A stretch of DNA of 64,000 nucleotides from Pumilibacter muris (GTDB taxonomy: Bacteria > Bacillota > Clostridia > Christensenellales > Pumilibacteraceae): contig NZ_CALPCN010000004.1 in NCBI RefSeq assembly GCF_943193045.1, forward strand, positions 1-64,000, written 5' to 3'. A model generated the notes under the pieces. It searched no databases and was not told the origin of the DNA. It saw only the letters and a list, made by a program, of their open reading frames with translations. A program made the translations under genes and the position numbers. Positions 16,283 through 23,850 of this stretch are shown here, in pieces. The stretch's first letter is position 1. Every line of letters begins with the position of its first letter.

Positions 16283-17119
16283 TTATTTGCGCTTTTTCTT
16301 ATTGCCGAGCTTTTCAAGCAAACGGGAAAGCCCGCTAAGTTCAACGCCCGCAACGTCCTCTATTTTGCCGTTGTCGGCATATTGCGCGAGCGCGGGCAAA
16401 ACGGGAATCCGCATAAGCGGCTCTATTCCGAATTTCGCCGCTGTTTCCTCGAATTTGCTTTCGCCGAAAATTTCTATTCTCTTTCCGCAATCGGGGCACT
16501 CGAAATAGCTCATGTTTTCCACAAGGCCGAGCACGGGGATTTTCATCATTTTCGCCATGTTAACCGCTTTTTCCACAATCATGGAAACAAGTTCCTGCGG
16601 CGACGTAACTATAATAATTCCGTCTACCGGCAAGCTCTGAAAAACGGTAAGCGGCACGTCGCCCGTTCCGGGAGGCATGTCCACAAACATAAAATCTACG
16701 TCTCCCCACACAACGTCTGTCCAAAACTGTTTAACGGCTCCGGAAATCACCGGTCCGCGCCACACTACGGGGCTCGTTTCGTCGTCAAGCAATAAGTTCA
16801 GCGACATTACGCGCACGCCGTTTTTACTCTCTACGGGAAATAGTCCGAGCTCGCTTCCCATAGCTTTATCTTTAATGCCGAACATTTTGGGAACCGACGG
16901 ACCCGTTATATCCGCGTCCAGCACGGCGGTGCGGTAGCCCGCGCGTTCGCTCGCAACCGCTCCGAGTGCTGTTACAAGCGACTTTCCCACTCCGCCCTTT
17001 CCGCTTACCACCGCTATTACTTTACCTATATTGCTGCCCTCGTGCGGCTTATCGTGCTCTATTTTTCTTTCGCCGCAATTACTCGAACAACTTCCGCAAT
17101 CGTGATTACATTCCGACAT
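16283..17119 (-). CDS. Mrp/NBP35-type iron-sulfur carrier ATPase
   Basis: A 278-residue P-loop NTPase of the ApbC/Mrp group that binds and delivers [4Fe-4S] clusters to apoproteins. An N-terminal Cys cluster (CNHDCGSCSSNC) is present as in NBP35-type members. The deviant Walker A is VVSGKGGVGKS (about residues 37-47), with DADITGPSVP and FVDMPPGTGD following; the C-terminal cluster-bridging pair is CPDC. GAGGAGG precedes the ATG. The lipid kinase gene lies about 50 bases downstream. Confidence 0.93.
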   Translation of the reverse strand: MSECNHDCGSCSSNCGERKIEHDKPHEGSNIGKVIAVVSGKGGVGKSLVTALGAVASERAGYRTAVLDADITGPSVPKMFGIKDKAMGSELGLFPVESKNGVRVMSLNLLLDDETSPVVWRGPVISGAVKQFWTDVVWGDVDFMFVDMPPGTGDVPLTVFQSLPVDGIIIVTSPQELVSMIVEKAVNMAKMMKIPVLGLVENMSYFECPDCGKRIEIFGESKFEETAAKFGIEPLMRIPVLPALAQYADNGKIEDVAGVELSGLSRLLEKLGNKKKRK

Positions 17120-17220
17120 AATTACTCTGCCTCCTCAACCTTACAAATAGTATAACATACCGTCCCGCTTTTGTACACGCTTTTATAAAAACTTTTGCCG
17201 CGAACGCAAATTTTTATTCG

Positions 17221-18363
17221 TTAAAGTAATTTTTTCTTTATATATTTTAAAGTTTTTTCGGGCGTCTTTTGCTCGAAAAGCGAAAGTCTGTCAAAGTTGC
17301 TGAACGTGCCGCCGTCGGCGTTCGACCACCCTATAAGCCATTCGTTTTTACACTCGTCCGAAAGATTGTCGCTATCCGACTTAAAACGAAACACATAATA
17401 AACTGAACGATGCGCTTTAACGCTGCCAAGCAATTCGATTTCGTCGGGAAGCTTGCCGAGTTCGGTAGGATAAACAAGCCAGTGCGACAAATCGCTTTTG
17501 GCAAGATATTCCGCGTTGGCAAGTTCGGAGGGAAACAACGCCTGTTTTTTATAACGCGCAAGCGCTCTGTATGTAAGCTCGGCATACGACAAATCGTTGG
17601 CAAGCGCCGCCACAACTTCGGCATTCGGCTCTCGCCCCGCGCTCAACAGCGTTTCCGCCGCGTAATAATTAACGTTGTTGTGCCCGAGAGAAAGCAATTC
17701 GTTTATTACGTTAAGCATTTCCTCGCTCTTAAAATGCTTGCAAACGTCGGCGAGTAATTCGACGTTATTTGTTTCATCCTCGCTCAAACCGTCTTTTTTG
17801 GCAAAATATCTTTTCAGTTCCGAAAGCAAAAAGCTTCCTGTCTCGCGATTCGCCTCGTCGCTCATTTTTCCTATGTCGTCGGAAAAATGGAGAAGCCCTT
17901 GAAAAAACACCGAGCGGTGCGTTTCGTCGGAAAGCGGCTTCACTTTTTCTATGAGCGCGCTCACTGCGGATTTTTCAACGCGCGAAGCGGCAAACATTTC
18001 TTCGAGCTCTTTTTCAAGCCACATTTCCCTGTCTACCATATGCACAACCGTTTTTATAATTTCCATATCGGAAGCCCCGATTTCTCGGCGCTGTTCTCCG
18101 ACTAAAAACGTTACAAGCCCGAGCAACATATCTTCGTATTCGAATATTTTGCTCTTTTCGGCATACGTCCCCGCTTTGGGAATTTCGTTCACAAGCTTTT
18201 CGAGTTCCGACACCGTAAACGATTCTATTGCGTTTAAGTCGTCGGCGGCAATCTTTTTTTTAGACTTGCTCAACGAGCGCAAAATAATTGCAAGCATTCG
18301 CGCCTTATACTTAAACTCTTCGGTATTTTTCATTTCCTCGAACATAGTTTCAAAAACCGACAT
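17221..18363 (-). CDS. Hypothetical all-helical protein
   Basis: A 380-residue soluble protein predicted from its composition to be almost wholly alpha-helical, with no signal peptide or membrane segment. The middle part (about residues 140-290) has a HEAT-like rhythm, for example LSLGHNNVNYYAAETLLSAG and the segment around AALANDLSYAELTYRALAR. The last 90 residues (HWLVYPTELGKLPDEIELLG onward) look like a separate small beta-containing domain. I do not recognise the family. AAAGGAG lies 12 bases before the ATG. It appears to be a single-gene unit between Mrp and ssrA. Confidence 0.75.
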   Translation of the reverse strand: MSVFETMFEEMKNTEEFKYKARMLAIILRSLSKSKKKIAADDLNAIESFTVSELEKLVNEIPKAGTYAEKSKIFEYEDMLLGLVTFLVGEQRREIGASDMEIIKTVVHMVDREMWLEKELEEMFAASRVEKSAVSALIEKVKPLSDETHRSVFFQGLLHFSDDIGKMSDEANRETGSFLLSELKRYFAKKDGLSEDETNNVELLADVCKHFKSEEMLNVINELLSLGHNNVNYYAAETLLSAGREPNAEVVAALANDLSYAELTYRALARYKKQALFPSELANAEYLAKSDLSHWLVYPTELGKLPDEIELLGSVKAHRSVYYVFRFKSDSDNLSDECKNEWLIGWSNADGGTFSNFDRLSLFEQKTPEKTLKYIKKKLL

Positions 18364-18446
18364 TATTCCCTTTCTCCTTTAATTTTCCTACATAAAAACG
18401 CATCTTGAACTATAAATAAGATAAAAACCCACTGTCAGTAGGTTTT

Positions 18447-18818
18447 TGGTGGAGGTGAGGGGAGTTGAACCCCTTTCCGAATCGGAATAAAACGGGCTTT
18501 CTACAAGCTTAGCTTTTTGCTTTTATTTAACGGCGCGAACGCAAGAAGCAAAATTCGCAACCGCGAGTTTTTTAAATTTCGCTCGCGCGGGCAAAAACAA
18601 ACCGCGCAAACTACCTCGCCTTTTTGTTGACGCCTCGCGCGACCAAGCGAGCCGACCGCGTTCGACGACAGCTTATAGGTTAAGCTGCAAGGGCAAGCGC
18701 AGGAGCGCTCGCCGCTTTTTGATTGTTAGCGTTTAATTTAATTTGCGTTTTTAAGGCAGCCGACCCTGCCGCTTGCTTTTCCCGGTTCGCGCCGACCCGT
18801 CGAAGCCGGTACACCCCC
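18447..18818 (-). ncRNA. ssrA: Transfer-messenger RNA (tmRNA)
   Basis: The RNA frees stalled ribosomes and tags their products for proteolysis. The 5' end GGGGGTG pairs with the 3' CACCTCC before the encoded CCA, giving the tRNA-like acceptor stem with one G-U pair; the T-arm reads GGGGTTCAACTCCCC, and the 5' region has the conserved GGCTTCGACGGG. The tag frame (minus strand, 18730 down to 18680) reads ANNQKAASAPALALAA followed by TAA; the alanine-leucine-alanine-alanine end is the expected protease signal. Length is about 372 bases, one-piece type. Confidence 0.96.
18680..18730 (-). other. tmRNA proteolysis-tag reading frame
   Basis: Sixteen codons and TAA within ssrA, starting at the resume codon GCT and encoding ANNQKAASAPALALAA. 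The tag is longer and more alanine-rich than many, but keeps the terminal ALAA. Confidence 0.9.
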
Positions 18819-18828
18819 GTAGAAAACA

Positions 18829-18857
18829 GTTATAACACAGTTAGGCGAATTTGTCAA
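18829..18857 (-). promoter_or_regulatory. Promoter of ssrA
   Basis: Minus-strand TTGACA (18852-18857), 17 bases, TATAAC (18829-18834); the mature RNA 5' end is 11 bases downstream. Confidence 0.85.
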
Positions 18858-18908
18858 GATTACCCCGAGAAAAAAATTTTTTTCGTCAAAAAAACACCCT
18901 AAAATCAT

Positions 18909-18936
18909 TTGCTTTTGCGACAATTTATGGTATAAT
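18909..18936 (+). promoter_or_regulatory. Promoter of tRNA-Ala
   Basis: TTGCTT (18909-18914), 16 bases, TATAAT (18931-18936), 18 bases before the mature tRNA. Confidence 0.7.
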
Positions 18937-18954
18937 AAAATCCGTAAGTTGCGC

Positions 18955-19030
18955 GGGGATATAGCACAGTTGGTAGCGCGATACGTTCGCAACGTATAGG
19001 TCAGGGGTTCGAATCCCCTTATCTCCACCA
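18955..19030 (+). tRNA. tRNA-Ala (CGC)
   Basis: A 76-base cloverleaf with encoded CCA. The acceptor stem GGGGATA pairs with TATCTCC and contains the G3-U70 pair that is the alanine identity element. The anticodon loop is TTCGCAA, so the anticodon is CGC, reading GCG codons. The T-arm is AGGGGTTCGAATCCCCT. It is followed directly by a terminator. Confidence 0.96.
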
Positions 19031-19039
19031 CTTTCGTTA

Positions 19040-19070
19040 AAGTTCGAACTTTTTCGGTTCGGACTTTTTT
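19040..19070. terminator. Bidirectional terminator after tRNA-Ala
   Basis: Stem AAGTTCGAAC (19040-19049) with GTTCGGACTT (19057-19066), seven-base loop and T6 tail. It ends the tRNA transcript and, on the other strand, lies just past the ASCH gene. Confidence 0.85.
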
Positions 19071-19413
19071 ATAGTAATTTTATTTTGATTGCAAGAACTC
19101 CGTGCAATCTTTGTTCTTCTTTTGAATAATAAGCTTCCATATCGTTCGGGCTTGCATTGTTAAGTTCGCTTATGTCATAGCCGCATTGCGCCAAAGGAAG
19201 CGCCGCATATACGTCTGCAAAACAAGCAAATCGACGCAAGTCGGTTACTTGCACGGTACAATTTTCGTCGCTGTCTCGCTTCGTGAATTTTATTGTATCC
19301 CCGATACGAATGCTTTGGCGTTTTTCGTCATATAAACGAAGTTCGTATTTTTTCGAGCCGTTTTTAATTTTATCAAAAGGCTCTGAATTCAAATTCATAA
19401 AGTGCTTAGCCAT
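19069..19413 (-). CDS. ASCH-domain protein
   Basis: A 114-residue single-domain protein. The motif G-S-K-K-YELRLYDEKRQSIRIGDTIKF matches the ASCH fold, a PUA-like beta barrel that binds RNA or modified nucleotides; in some members it acts as an amidohydrolase on N4-acetylcytidine. The C-terminal half (YAALPLAQCGYDISELNNA) is the usual helical part. It is the last gene of a unit with the DUF1653 gene and the 448-residue membrane protein. Confidence 0.85.
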   Translation of the reverse strand: MAKHFMNLNSEPFDKIKNGSKKYELRLYDEKRQSIRIGDTIKFTKRDSDENCTVQVTDLRRFACFADVYAALPLAQCGYDISELNNASPNDMEAYYSKEEQRLHGVLAIKIKLL

Positions 19414-19433
19414 AAAATATTTTACTTCCCTAT

Positions 19434-20780
19434 CTATTCCCCGTCTTCGGGCTCGGGTTCGGCTGGCTCGGGTTCGGCTGGCTCGTCAGAGTTGTTTTCG
19501 CTCGGTTCGCTCGCAACCGAAATATAATCGTCGCCAAACGGATTTGCGAATTCGACTTTGTTAGGTTCGCTCACCTTTGAAACGTCTTCGAACGGATTCA
19601 TAGGAGCGGAGCGAATCACATAGCTTTCCAAAACGGGCGACGGTTGTTCGTCGGGCAACGGCATAAGTCGCTTTTTTCGGAATATTGCAACAAGCGCAAC
19701 TCCCGCCAATAGTCCGCCGCCGCCCAAAACGGCAAACACTATGTTAGTGACCTTGCCCAAAAAGTAGTTGTCGCGTTCCGCTTGTTCGGCCGCCGACGCG
19801 CTCAGCACCCTTTGCCCGTTAAATTCTATTTGGCTCAAATTCTTTCGCTCGCTGTCGTCGGTGTAGGCAACCCACAAAGTTATTTCGCCGTCGGCAACAA
19901 GCGAATCTTTTTCGGGGAACCAACGTTTAAACATTTCGACGTCGAATTTTTCGTAAACAATGTTGTTCACATAATATTTGCTCTCGTCGCCCGCTAATTT
20001 TATTTTAACAGTGTCGCCCGAATATTCCACGCTTTCCACCGTTCCCGCAATTTTCTCGTTTTGATAAACGGGAACTTTTTGGTTCGCAAAGAACATAATG
20101 AACGATATCAGCGCCATGCAAATTCCTATTGTAAAGCATAAAACCAACGCAGTTTTTCGAGTGTTTTTCGTCTTGTATTGTTTGTAATGCGGCGTAGTTC
20201 TCGCTTGCGGCGGAGGAAAATTGGGCATCACCGCCCGCGCGGTTGAATTTTGCAGTTTTCGAGCGATTGCCGACACCCCCACGCGCAAACTCGATATTTG
20301 GGCAAGCGGGACGCCGTAGGCGTCATACATGGTAAGCGAACTCATATAACCTTGCATCATAGCGCCGTAATACAATATGTCTTTGCCGAAAAAATACTCT
20401 ATTCGCTTTTTTCCGAACTTGCGCACTAAAATCAAGCGGTCGTCGGTAGCTATTTCATAACGCAAATTGCACCAAATATATACTGTGGTCAGCAGTCCCG
20501 TATATAATACGTTTACGAACGTAACGCCCGCCGCTATTTCATATTCGCGGTCGAATGCGGCAAACAGCGCTATTGCAAGCATGCCTACGGCAATAAACGC
20601 AATAACAACGATAATCACAACGTTTTGCCACTTTGCCATGCGCGTGCGAGCTTCGCCTTTAAATTCCGTATTATTCTTTTTCTCTTCTTTGATTCGCGCG
20701 CGATACGCAAACGAAAGTACGAGCGGAACAACAATGCTTACCGTACCGATTATTAAAGCGGAAGTTATAACACCAATCAT
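19434..20780 (-). CDS. Hypothetical multi-pass membrane protein
   Basis: A 448-residue protein with hydrophobic segments at about residues 3-25, 52-74, 82-105, 212-235 and 345-368. The stretch at about 108-145 (YEIATDDRLILVRKFGKKRIEYFFGKDI) looks like a bacterial PH-type domain. An extracytoplasmic region (238-340) follows, and an acidic, Pro-Glu-rich tail ends in repeats of EPAEPEP. I do not recognise a named family. AAGGAG lies inside the last codons of the DUF1653 gene, 6 bases upstream, so translation is coupled. Confidence 0.75.
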   Translation of the reverse strand: MIGVITSALIIGTVSIVVPLVLSFAYRARIKEEKKNNTEFKGEARTRMAKWQNVVIIVVIAFIAVGMLAIALFAAFDREYEIAAGVTFVNVLYTGLLTTVYIWCNLRYEIATDDRLILVRKFGKKRIEYFFGKDILYYGAMMQGYMSSLTMYDAYGVPLAQISSLRVGVSAIARKLQNSTARAVMPNFPPPQARTTPHYKQYKTKNTRKTALVLCFTIGICMALISFIMFFANQKVPVYQNEKIAGTVESVEYSGDTVKIKLAGDESKYYVNNIVYEKFDVEMFKRWFPEKDSLVADGEITLWVAYTDDSERKNLSQIEFNGQRVLSASAAEQAERDNYFLGKVTNIVFAVLGGGGLLAGVALVAIFRKKRLMPLPDEQPSPVLESYVIRSAPMNPFEDVSKVSEPNKVEFANPFGDDYISVASEPSENNSDEPAEPEPAEPEPEDGE

Positions 20781-20786
20781 TCCCCA

Positions 20787-21044
20787 CTATTTCTCCTTAA
20801 CGCTATTGATTGTAACGGGTTCGAACCTGTGTTTTTGCGGCTTATTCTCCACCTCTTGCACAAACATGCTCAGCGGACGTACCCAAAGCTTGTTGTCGCC
20901 GTAAAGCGCGCGATACACAACGTATTTTTCAAGCGTTTCGCTGTGCGTGGCTATGTCCGTAACCAAATACAAATCGCCCTTAAAGTGCTTGTAAATTCTG
21001 TTTACCTCAACATTTTCTTCTTGTTTGATTTCCGTTGTATTCAT
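20787..21044 (-). CDS. DUF1653 family protein
   Basis: An 85-residue protein with the DUF1653 core YKHFKGDLYLVTDIATHSET ... VVYRALYGDNKLWVRPLSMF. The family is widespread and of unknown function, with an SH3-like beta fold expected. It heads the unit with the membrane protein and ASCH gene. The promoter is perfect consensus and its -10 box ends only 6 bases before the ATG; no Shine-Dalgarno is present, so the transcript is probably leaderless. Confidence 0.9.
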   Translation of the reverse strand: MNTTEIKQEENVEVNRIYKHFKGDLYLVTDIATHSETLEKYVVYRALYGDNKLWVRPLSMFVQEVENKPQKHRFEPVTINSVKEK

Positions 21045-21050
21045 AACTAT

Positions 21051-21079
21051 ATTATATTAAATTTTCGGCGCACTGTCAA
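21051..21079 (-). promoter_or_regulatory. Perfect-consensus promoter, leaderless DUF1653 gene
   Basis: Minus-strand TTGACA (21074-21079), 17 bases, TATAAT (21051-21056), then six bases to the ATG at 21044. Confidence 0.9.
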
Positions 21080-21193
21080 GCCGTGAATTGTTTTTAACGC
21101 GGCGCAATTACGGGCTCGCAAAAAAAGTCCCGTATATAAAAATACTAAAAAACGCAAATCGAGAGAATAATAAAAAAACTTTCGGCAATAATC

Positions 21194-21247
21194 TTTTCGG
21201 AGACAAAATAAATTACGGGAGGATTGCGCGGAGCACGTCTCCGAAAA
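21194..21247 (+). promoter_or_regulatory. Leader stem-loop before CotF-like gene
   Basis: An 11-base perfect inverted repeat, TTTTCGGAGAC (21194-21204) and GTCTCCGAAAA (21237-21247), encloses a 32-base loop that contains GGGAGG. It ends 26 bases before the ATG at 21274. It may regulate translation or mark a structured leader; no known riboswitch class was recognised. Confidence 0.45.
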
Positions 21248-21273
21248 CCGCCGCGCATACGTTTAATCAAGAA

Positions 21274-21729
21274 ATGAAACTGAATCAAAAAGAAGTGCAA
21301 CTAATTACCGAATTGAAAAACCAAGAGCAGCTTTGCGTGCAAAAATACGATTTTTATGCCGCGCAAGCCAAAGACCCCGAGCTCAAAAATTTGTTTAAAA
21401 AGCTCTTAAAGCGCGAACAAAACCACTTCGACATGCTTGAAAACTTGCTAAACGGCACCGTGCCGCAAATTAAAAACAAGACTCCCGAAGCGGTTAAGTA
21501 CGAGCCCAAAGCTACTCATGCGGGCGACCAAAAGAGCAAAGAGTTTGATAAATTCCTTTGCACCGACGTTATAGCAACCGAAAAATACGTTGCCACAACG
21601 TATAACAACGACTTGTTCTACTTTGTGTCTACCGACGTTCGCAATGTGTTGAACGCGATTATGACCGACGAACAAAACCACGCCGAAATGATTTGGAAAT
21701 ACAAAGTGGCAAATAAAATGGCGGCTTAA
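21274..21729 (+). CDS. CotF-like spore coat/ferritin-like protein
   Basis: A 151-residue four-helix protein. KEVQLITELKNQEQLCVQKY and the later DVIATEKYVATTYNNDLFYF ... IMTDEQNHAEMIWKY match the Coat F family, found in spore coats of Bacillota and also in non-sporulating relatives. The ATG at 21274 matches where family members begin. The frame is open further upstream but has no supported start, and no ribosome binding site lies close to 21274, so the N-terminus is uncertain. Confidence 0.8.
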   Translation: MKLNQKEVQLITELKNQEQLCVQKYDFYAAQAKDPELKNLFKKLLKREQNHFDMLENLLNGTVPQIKNKTPEAVKYEPKATHAGDQKSKEFDKFLCTDVIATEKYVATTYNNDLFYFVSTDVRNVLNAIMTDEQNHAEMIWKYKVANKMAA

Positions 21730-21751
21730 CACTCTTCCCGCCGCCGTAAAA

Positions 21752-21787
21752 CAAAAAAAACCGCAGAAAAATTTCTGCGGTTTTTTT
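21752..21787. terminator. Bidirectional terminator
   Basis: CCGCAGAAA (21761-21769) with TTTCTGCGG (21772-21780), flanked by A8 and T7. It ends both the CotF-like gene and the nine-gene fructan operon on the other strand. Confidence 0.9.
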
Positions 21788-21809
21788 GTTTGTACAATAA
21801 CAAGTTTTT

Positions 21810-22715
21810 TTACTTAGCGCAACTCAGTTTTAAGAAAATCTGCTCGCGTGTGGGAAGCGCCTCGATAGCGCCTTTTTCGGTTGTGGTAAGAGCGCCGCAA
21901 ACGTTTGCAAACGCAAGCGCCTTTTCAAGCGAAAGCCCTTCTTCCCGCGCGAGCAAAAACGCGCCGTAAAAAGCGTCGCCCGCACCCGTAGTGTCTACCG
22001 TATCAACCGAAATTGTGGGAGCTTTAAAAATTTCGCCGCCGTGCAAACAAACGCTTCCTTTTTCTCCCATAGTTATGCAAACCGTTTTGTCTTTTCCCGC
22101 TGCCGAGCGCAAATTTTCCATGTTTCCGTATAATAGAGTCACTTCGCTTTCCGAGAGTTTTACTATATCCGCCTTAGCTATATATTCGCGGCTTATTCGC
22201 GCCGCTTCTTCCGCGTCGGAATAAATATCTTCGCGGTAGTTCACGTCGAACCCCAAAAGCTTTCCCGACTTATGCACAGCGTCGGCAACAAGGTTTGCAA
22301 ACTCTCTGCCGTGCGCCTCGCTTAGCATAAGCGAACCTATATGCACTACGTCCGCTTCGCTTATAAGAGGCAGAACGTCGGCAAAGTCTATAAAACTGTC
22401 GGCGGTGTTTTTTCGGTAAAAGCAAAAGTTGCGCTCCCCCATTTCGTCTAAACTTACGAACGCAAGCGTCGTGTTGCGCGCCCCGTCGCGTTGAAGCCGC
22501 AATTTTTTTAAACCGCGAACGTTCGCAAATTCCACAAGTTTGTCGCCTATAAGGTCGGCGCCCACTCTTCCCGCAAAGCCCGCGTCGCCGCCGAGACGCG
22601 CAATGCAGCACGCCACGTTAAAAGGCGCTCCGCCCGCATGAAAAGAAAAACTTTCTCCGTCGGCGTTTTTCTTGCCGAACATATCCGCCAAAATTTCACC
22701 TATGCAAAGTATCAT
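21810..22715 (-). CDS. PfkB-family fructokinase
   Basis: A 301-residue ribokinase-fold sugar kinase. GGAPFNVACCIARLGG is the N-terminal PfkB signature and DTVDTTGAGDAFYGAFL the C-terminal one with the catalytic Asp. Overall layout (GEILADMF ... FDVNYREDIY) is that of bacterial fructokinases that make fructose 6-phosphate. It is the last gene of the fructan operon, directly after the LacI regulator, which supports fructose as substrate. The product enters glycolysis through pfkA elsewhere in this window. Confidence 0.9.
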   Translation of the reverse strand: MILCIGEILADMFGKKNADGESFSFHAGGAPFNVACCIARLGGDAGFAGRVGADLIGDKLVEFANVRGLKKLRLQRDGARNTTLAFVSLDEMGERNFCFYRKNTADSFIDFADVLPLISEADVVHIGSLMLSEAHGREFANLVADAVHKSGKLLGFDVNYREDIYSDAEEAARISREYIAKADIVKLSESEVTLLYGNMENLRSAAGKDKTVCITMGEKGSVCLHGGEIFKAPTISVDTVDTTGAGDAFYGAFLLAREEGLSLEKALAFANVCGALTTTEKGAIEALPTREQIFLKLSCAK

Positions 22716-22790
22716 ATAACAGCTATACCTCCGCAGTTAAATAATAACGGGAACGCAATGCCTATTATGGAAGCGTCCCCGTTTTAAAAT

Positions 22791-23756
22791 TTATTTCGTT
22801 GTTTCGCCTATTTTAAGTTTGGCTTTTATCACCGTTTTGTGCTCATACTCTTCGCCGCGCACTCTTGCGAACAATACGTCTACCGCCGTAGCCGCCAAAG
22901 CCTCTATGTCTTGCTGAACGGTGGTAAGCTTGGGGTGCGGACACCATTCGTCCATAACTCCGTCGAACCCCGCAATCTGCAAATCTTCGGGCACGCGTTT
23001 GCCGAGCAAAAGCGCGTTGTAATAGGCGGCGTTAGCAAGCATATCGCTGCCCGCGAACAACCCGTCTATATCGGGATTGTTTTGCAAGTATTCGCGCATA
23101 ACTTCCATTTCGTCGCCATGCTTAAAATCCGCAACCTCCAAGCGAGACGGCAAGCCGTGCTCGCGCATGCAGTCGTCGTACGCTTTATATCGAAGCTGCA
23201 CTTCGCTTTCAACGGCGGTTTTGCCGCACACGCACCCTACGCGTTTCGCCCCACGCGACAAAAGATATTCCACAGCCTCGCGCGACGCTTCGTAGTTGTT
23301 GCTCGTAACGAAAGGAACTTTGCCGCCTATATGGCGGTCTACCGAAACAATGGGCAAATTCTCGTCTATGCTGTCGTGCGCGTGGTGAGTAATAAATATA
23401 ATGCCGTCTACCCGCGCCTGCCTAATCATTTCGAGCATTTCGCTTTCTTTCGACTTTTTATCCTGAGAATTCACAACAAGCATTCTCACGCCGCGTCGGC
23501 TTAGGCACTCTTCAACGTAGTAAATTATTTTAGCAAAGAACGGATGCCTTATTGTGGGAACCGATATTGCCATAGTGGCGCAAGTTTGATTTTTTAAGTT
23601 GCGCGCCGACTGATTCGGCACAAAGTTCAGTTTTTTAACGGCGGCGTCTATCCGCTTTCGAGCGTCGTCGCTTACGCTGCCGTTGCCGCTGAGGGCGCGG
23701 GAAGCGGTGCCAACGCCGACACCCGCTTCCTTCGCCACGTCTTTAATAGTAGCCAT
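22791..23756 (-). CDS. LacI-family transcriptional regulator
   Basis: A 321-residue repressor. The helix-turn-helix is ATIKDVAKEAGVGVGTASRALSG, the hinge VPNQSARNLK, and the rest is a periplasmic-binding-protein-like effector domain (for example TIRHPFFAKIIYYVEECL and IAGFDGV). The start at 23756 is used because AGGAG lies 9 bases before it; an ATG 9 bases upstream directly abuts the AGGAG. It sits in the fructan operon and has an additional own promoter. The likely operators are the GGAAACGTTTCC-type palindromes in front of the operon; the effector is probably fructose or a small fructan product (inference). Confidence 0.92.
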   Translation of the reverse strand: MATIKDVAKEAGVGVGTASRALSGNGSVSDDARKRIDAAVKKLNFVPNQSARNLKNQTCATMAISVPTIRHPFFAKIIYYVEECLSRRGVRMLVVNSQDKKSKESEMLEMIRQARVDGIIFITHHAHDSIDENLPIVSVDRHIGGKVPFVTSNNYEASREAVEYLLSRGAKRVGCVCGKTAVESEVQLRYKAYDDCMREHGLPSRLEVADFKHGDEMEVMREYLQNNPDIDGLFAGSDMLANAAYYNALLLGKRVPEDLQIAGFDGVMDEWCPHPKLTTVQQDIEALAATAVDVLFARVRGEEYEHKTVIKAKLKIGETTK

Positions 23757-23812
23757 ACGCACCATCTCCTACAAACCGCGCAAAGCACCGTGCCCGCGAG
23801 TTTTGTACTGTC

Positions 23813-23841
23813 AGTATAGCACAGCCGAAAATTTTTGTCAA
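23813..23841 (-). promoter_or_regulatory. Internal promoter for LacI gene
   Basis: Minus-strand TTGACA (23836-23841), 17 bases, TATACT (23813-23818) with TGTGC extension. It allows the regulator and fructokinase to be made without the full operon transcript. TGTACT-N8-AGCACA, an imperfect palindrome, overlaps the -10 box. Confidence 0.8.
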
Positions 23842-23850
23842 TGCGCTTTC

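Noticed and set aside
18738-19031. Apparent 97-residue minus-strand protein with RGFEPLTYTLRTYRATNCAISP
   Set aside because: It is the reverse complement of tRNA-Ala running into the 5' part of ssrA; this peptide is a well-known false gene made from tRNA sequence.
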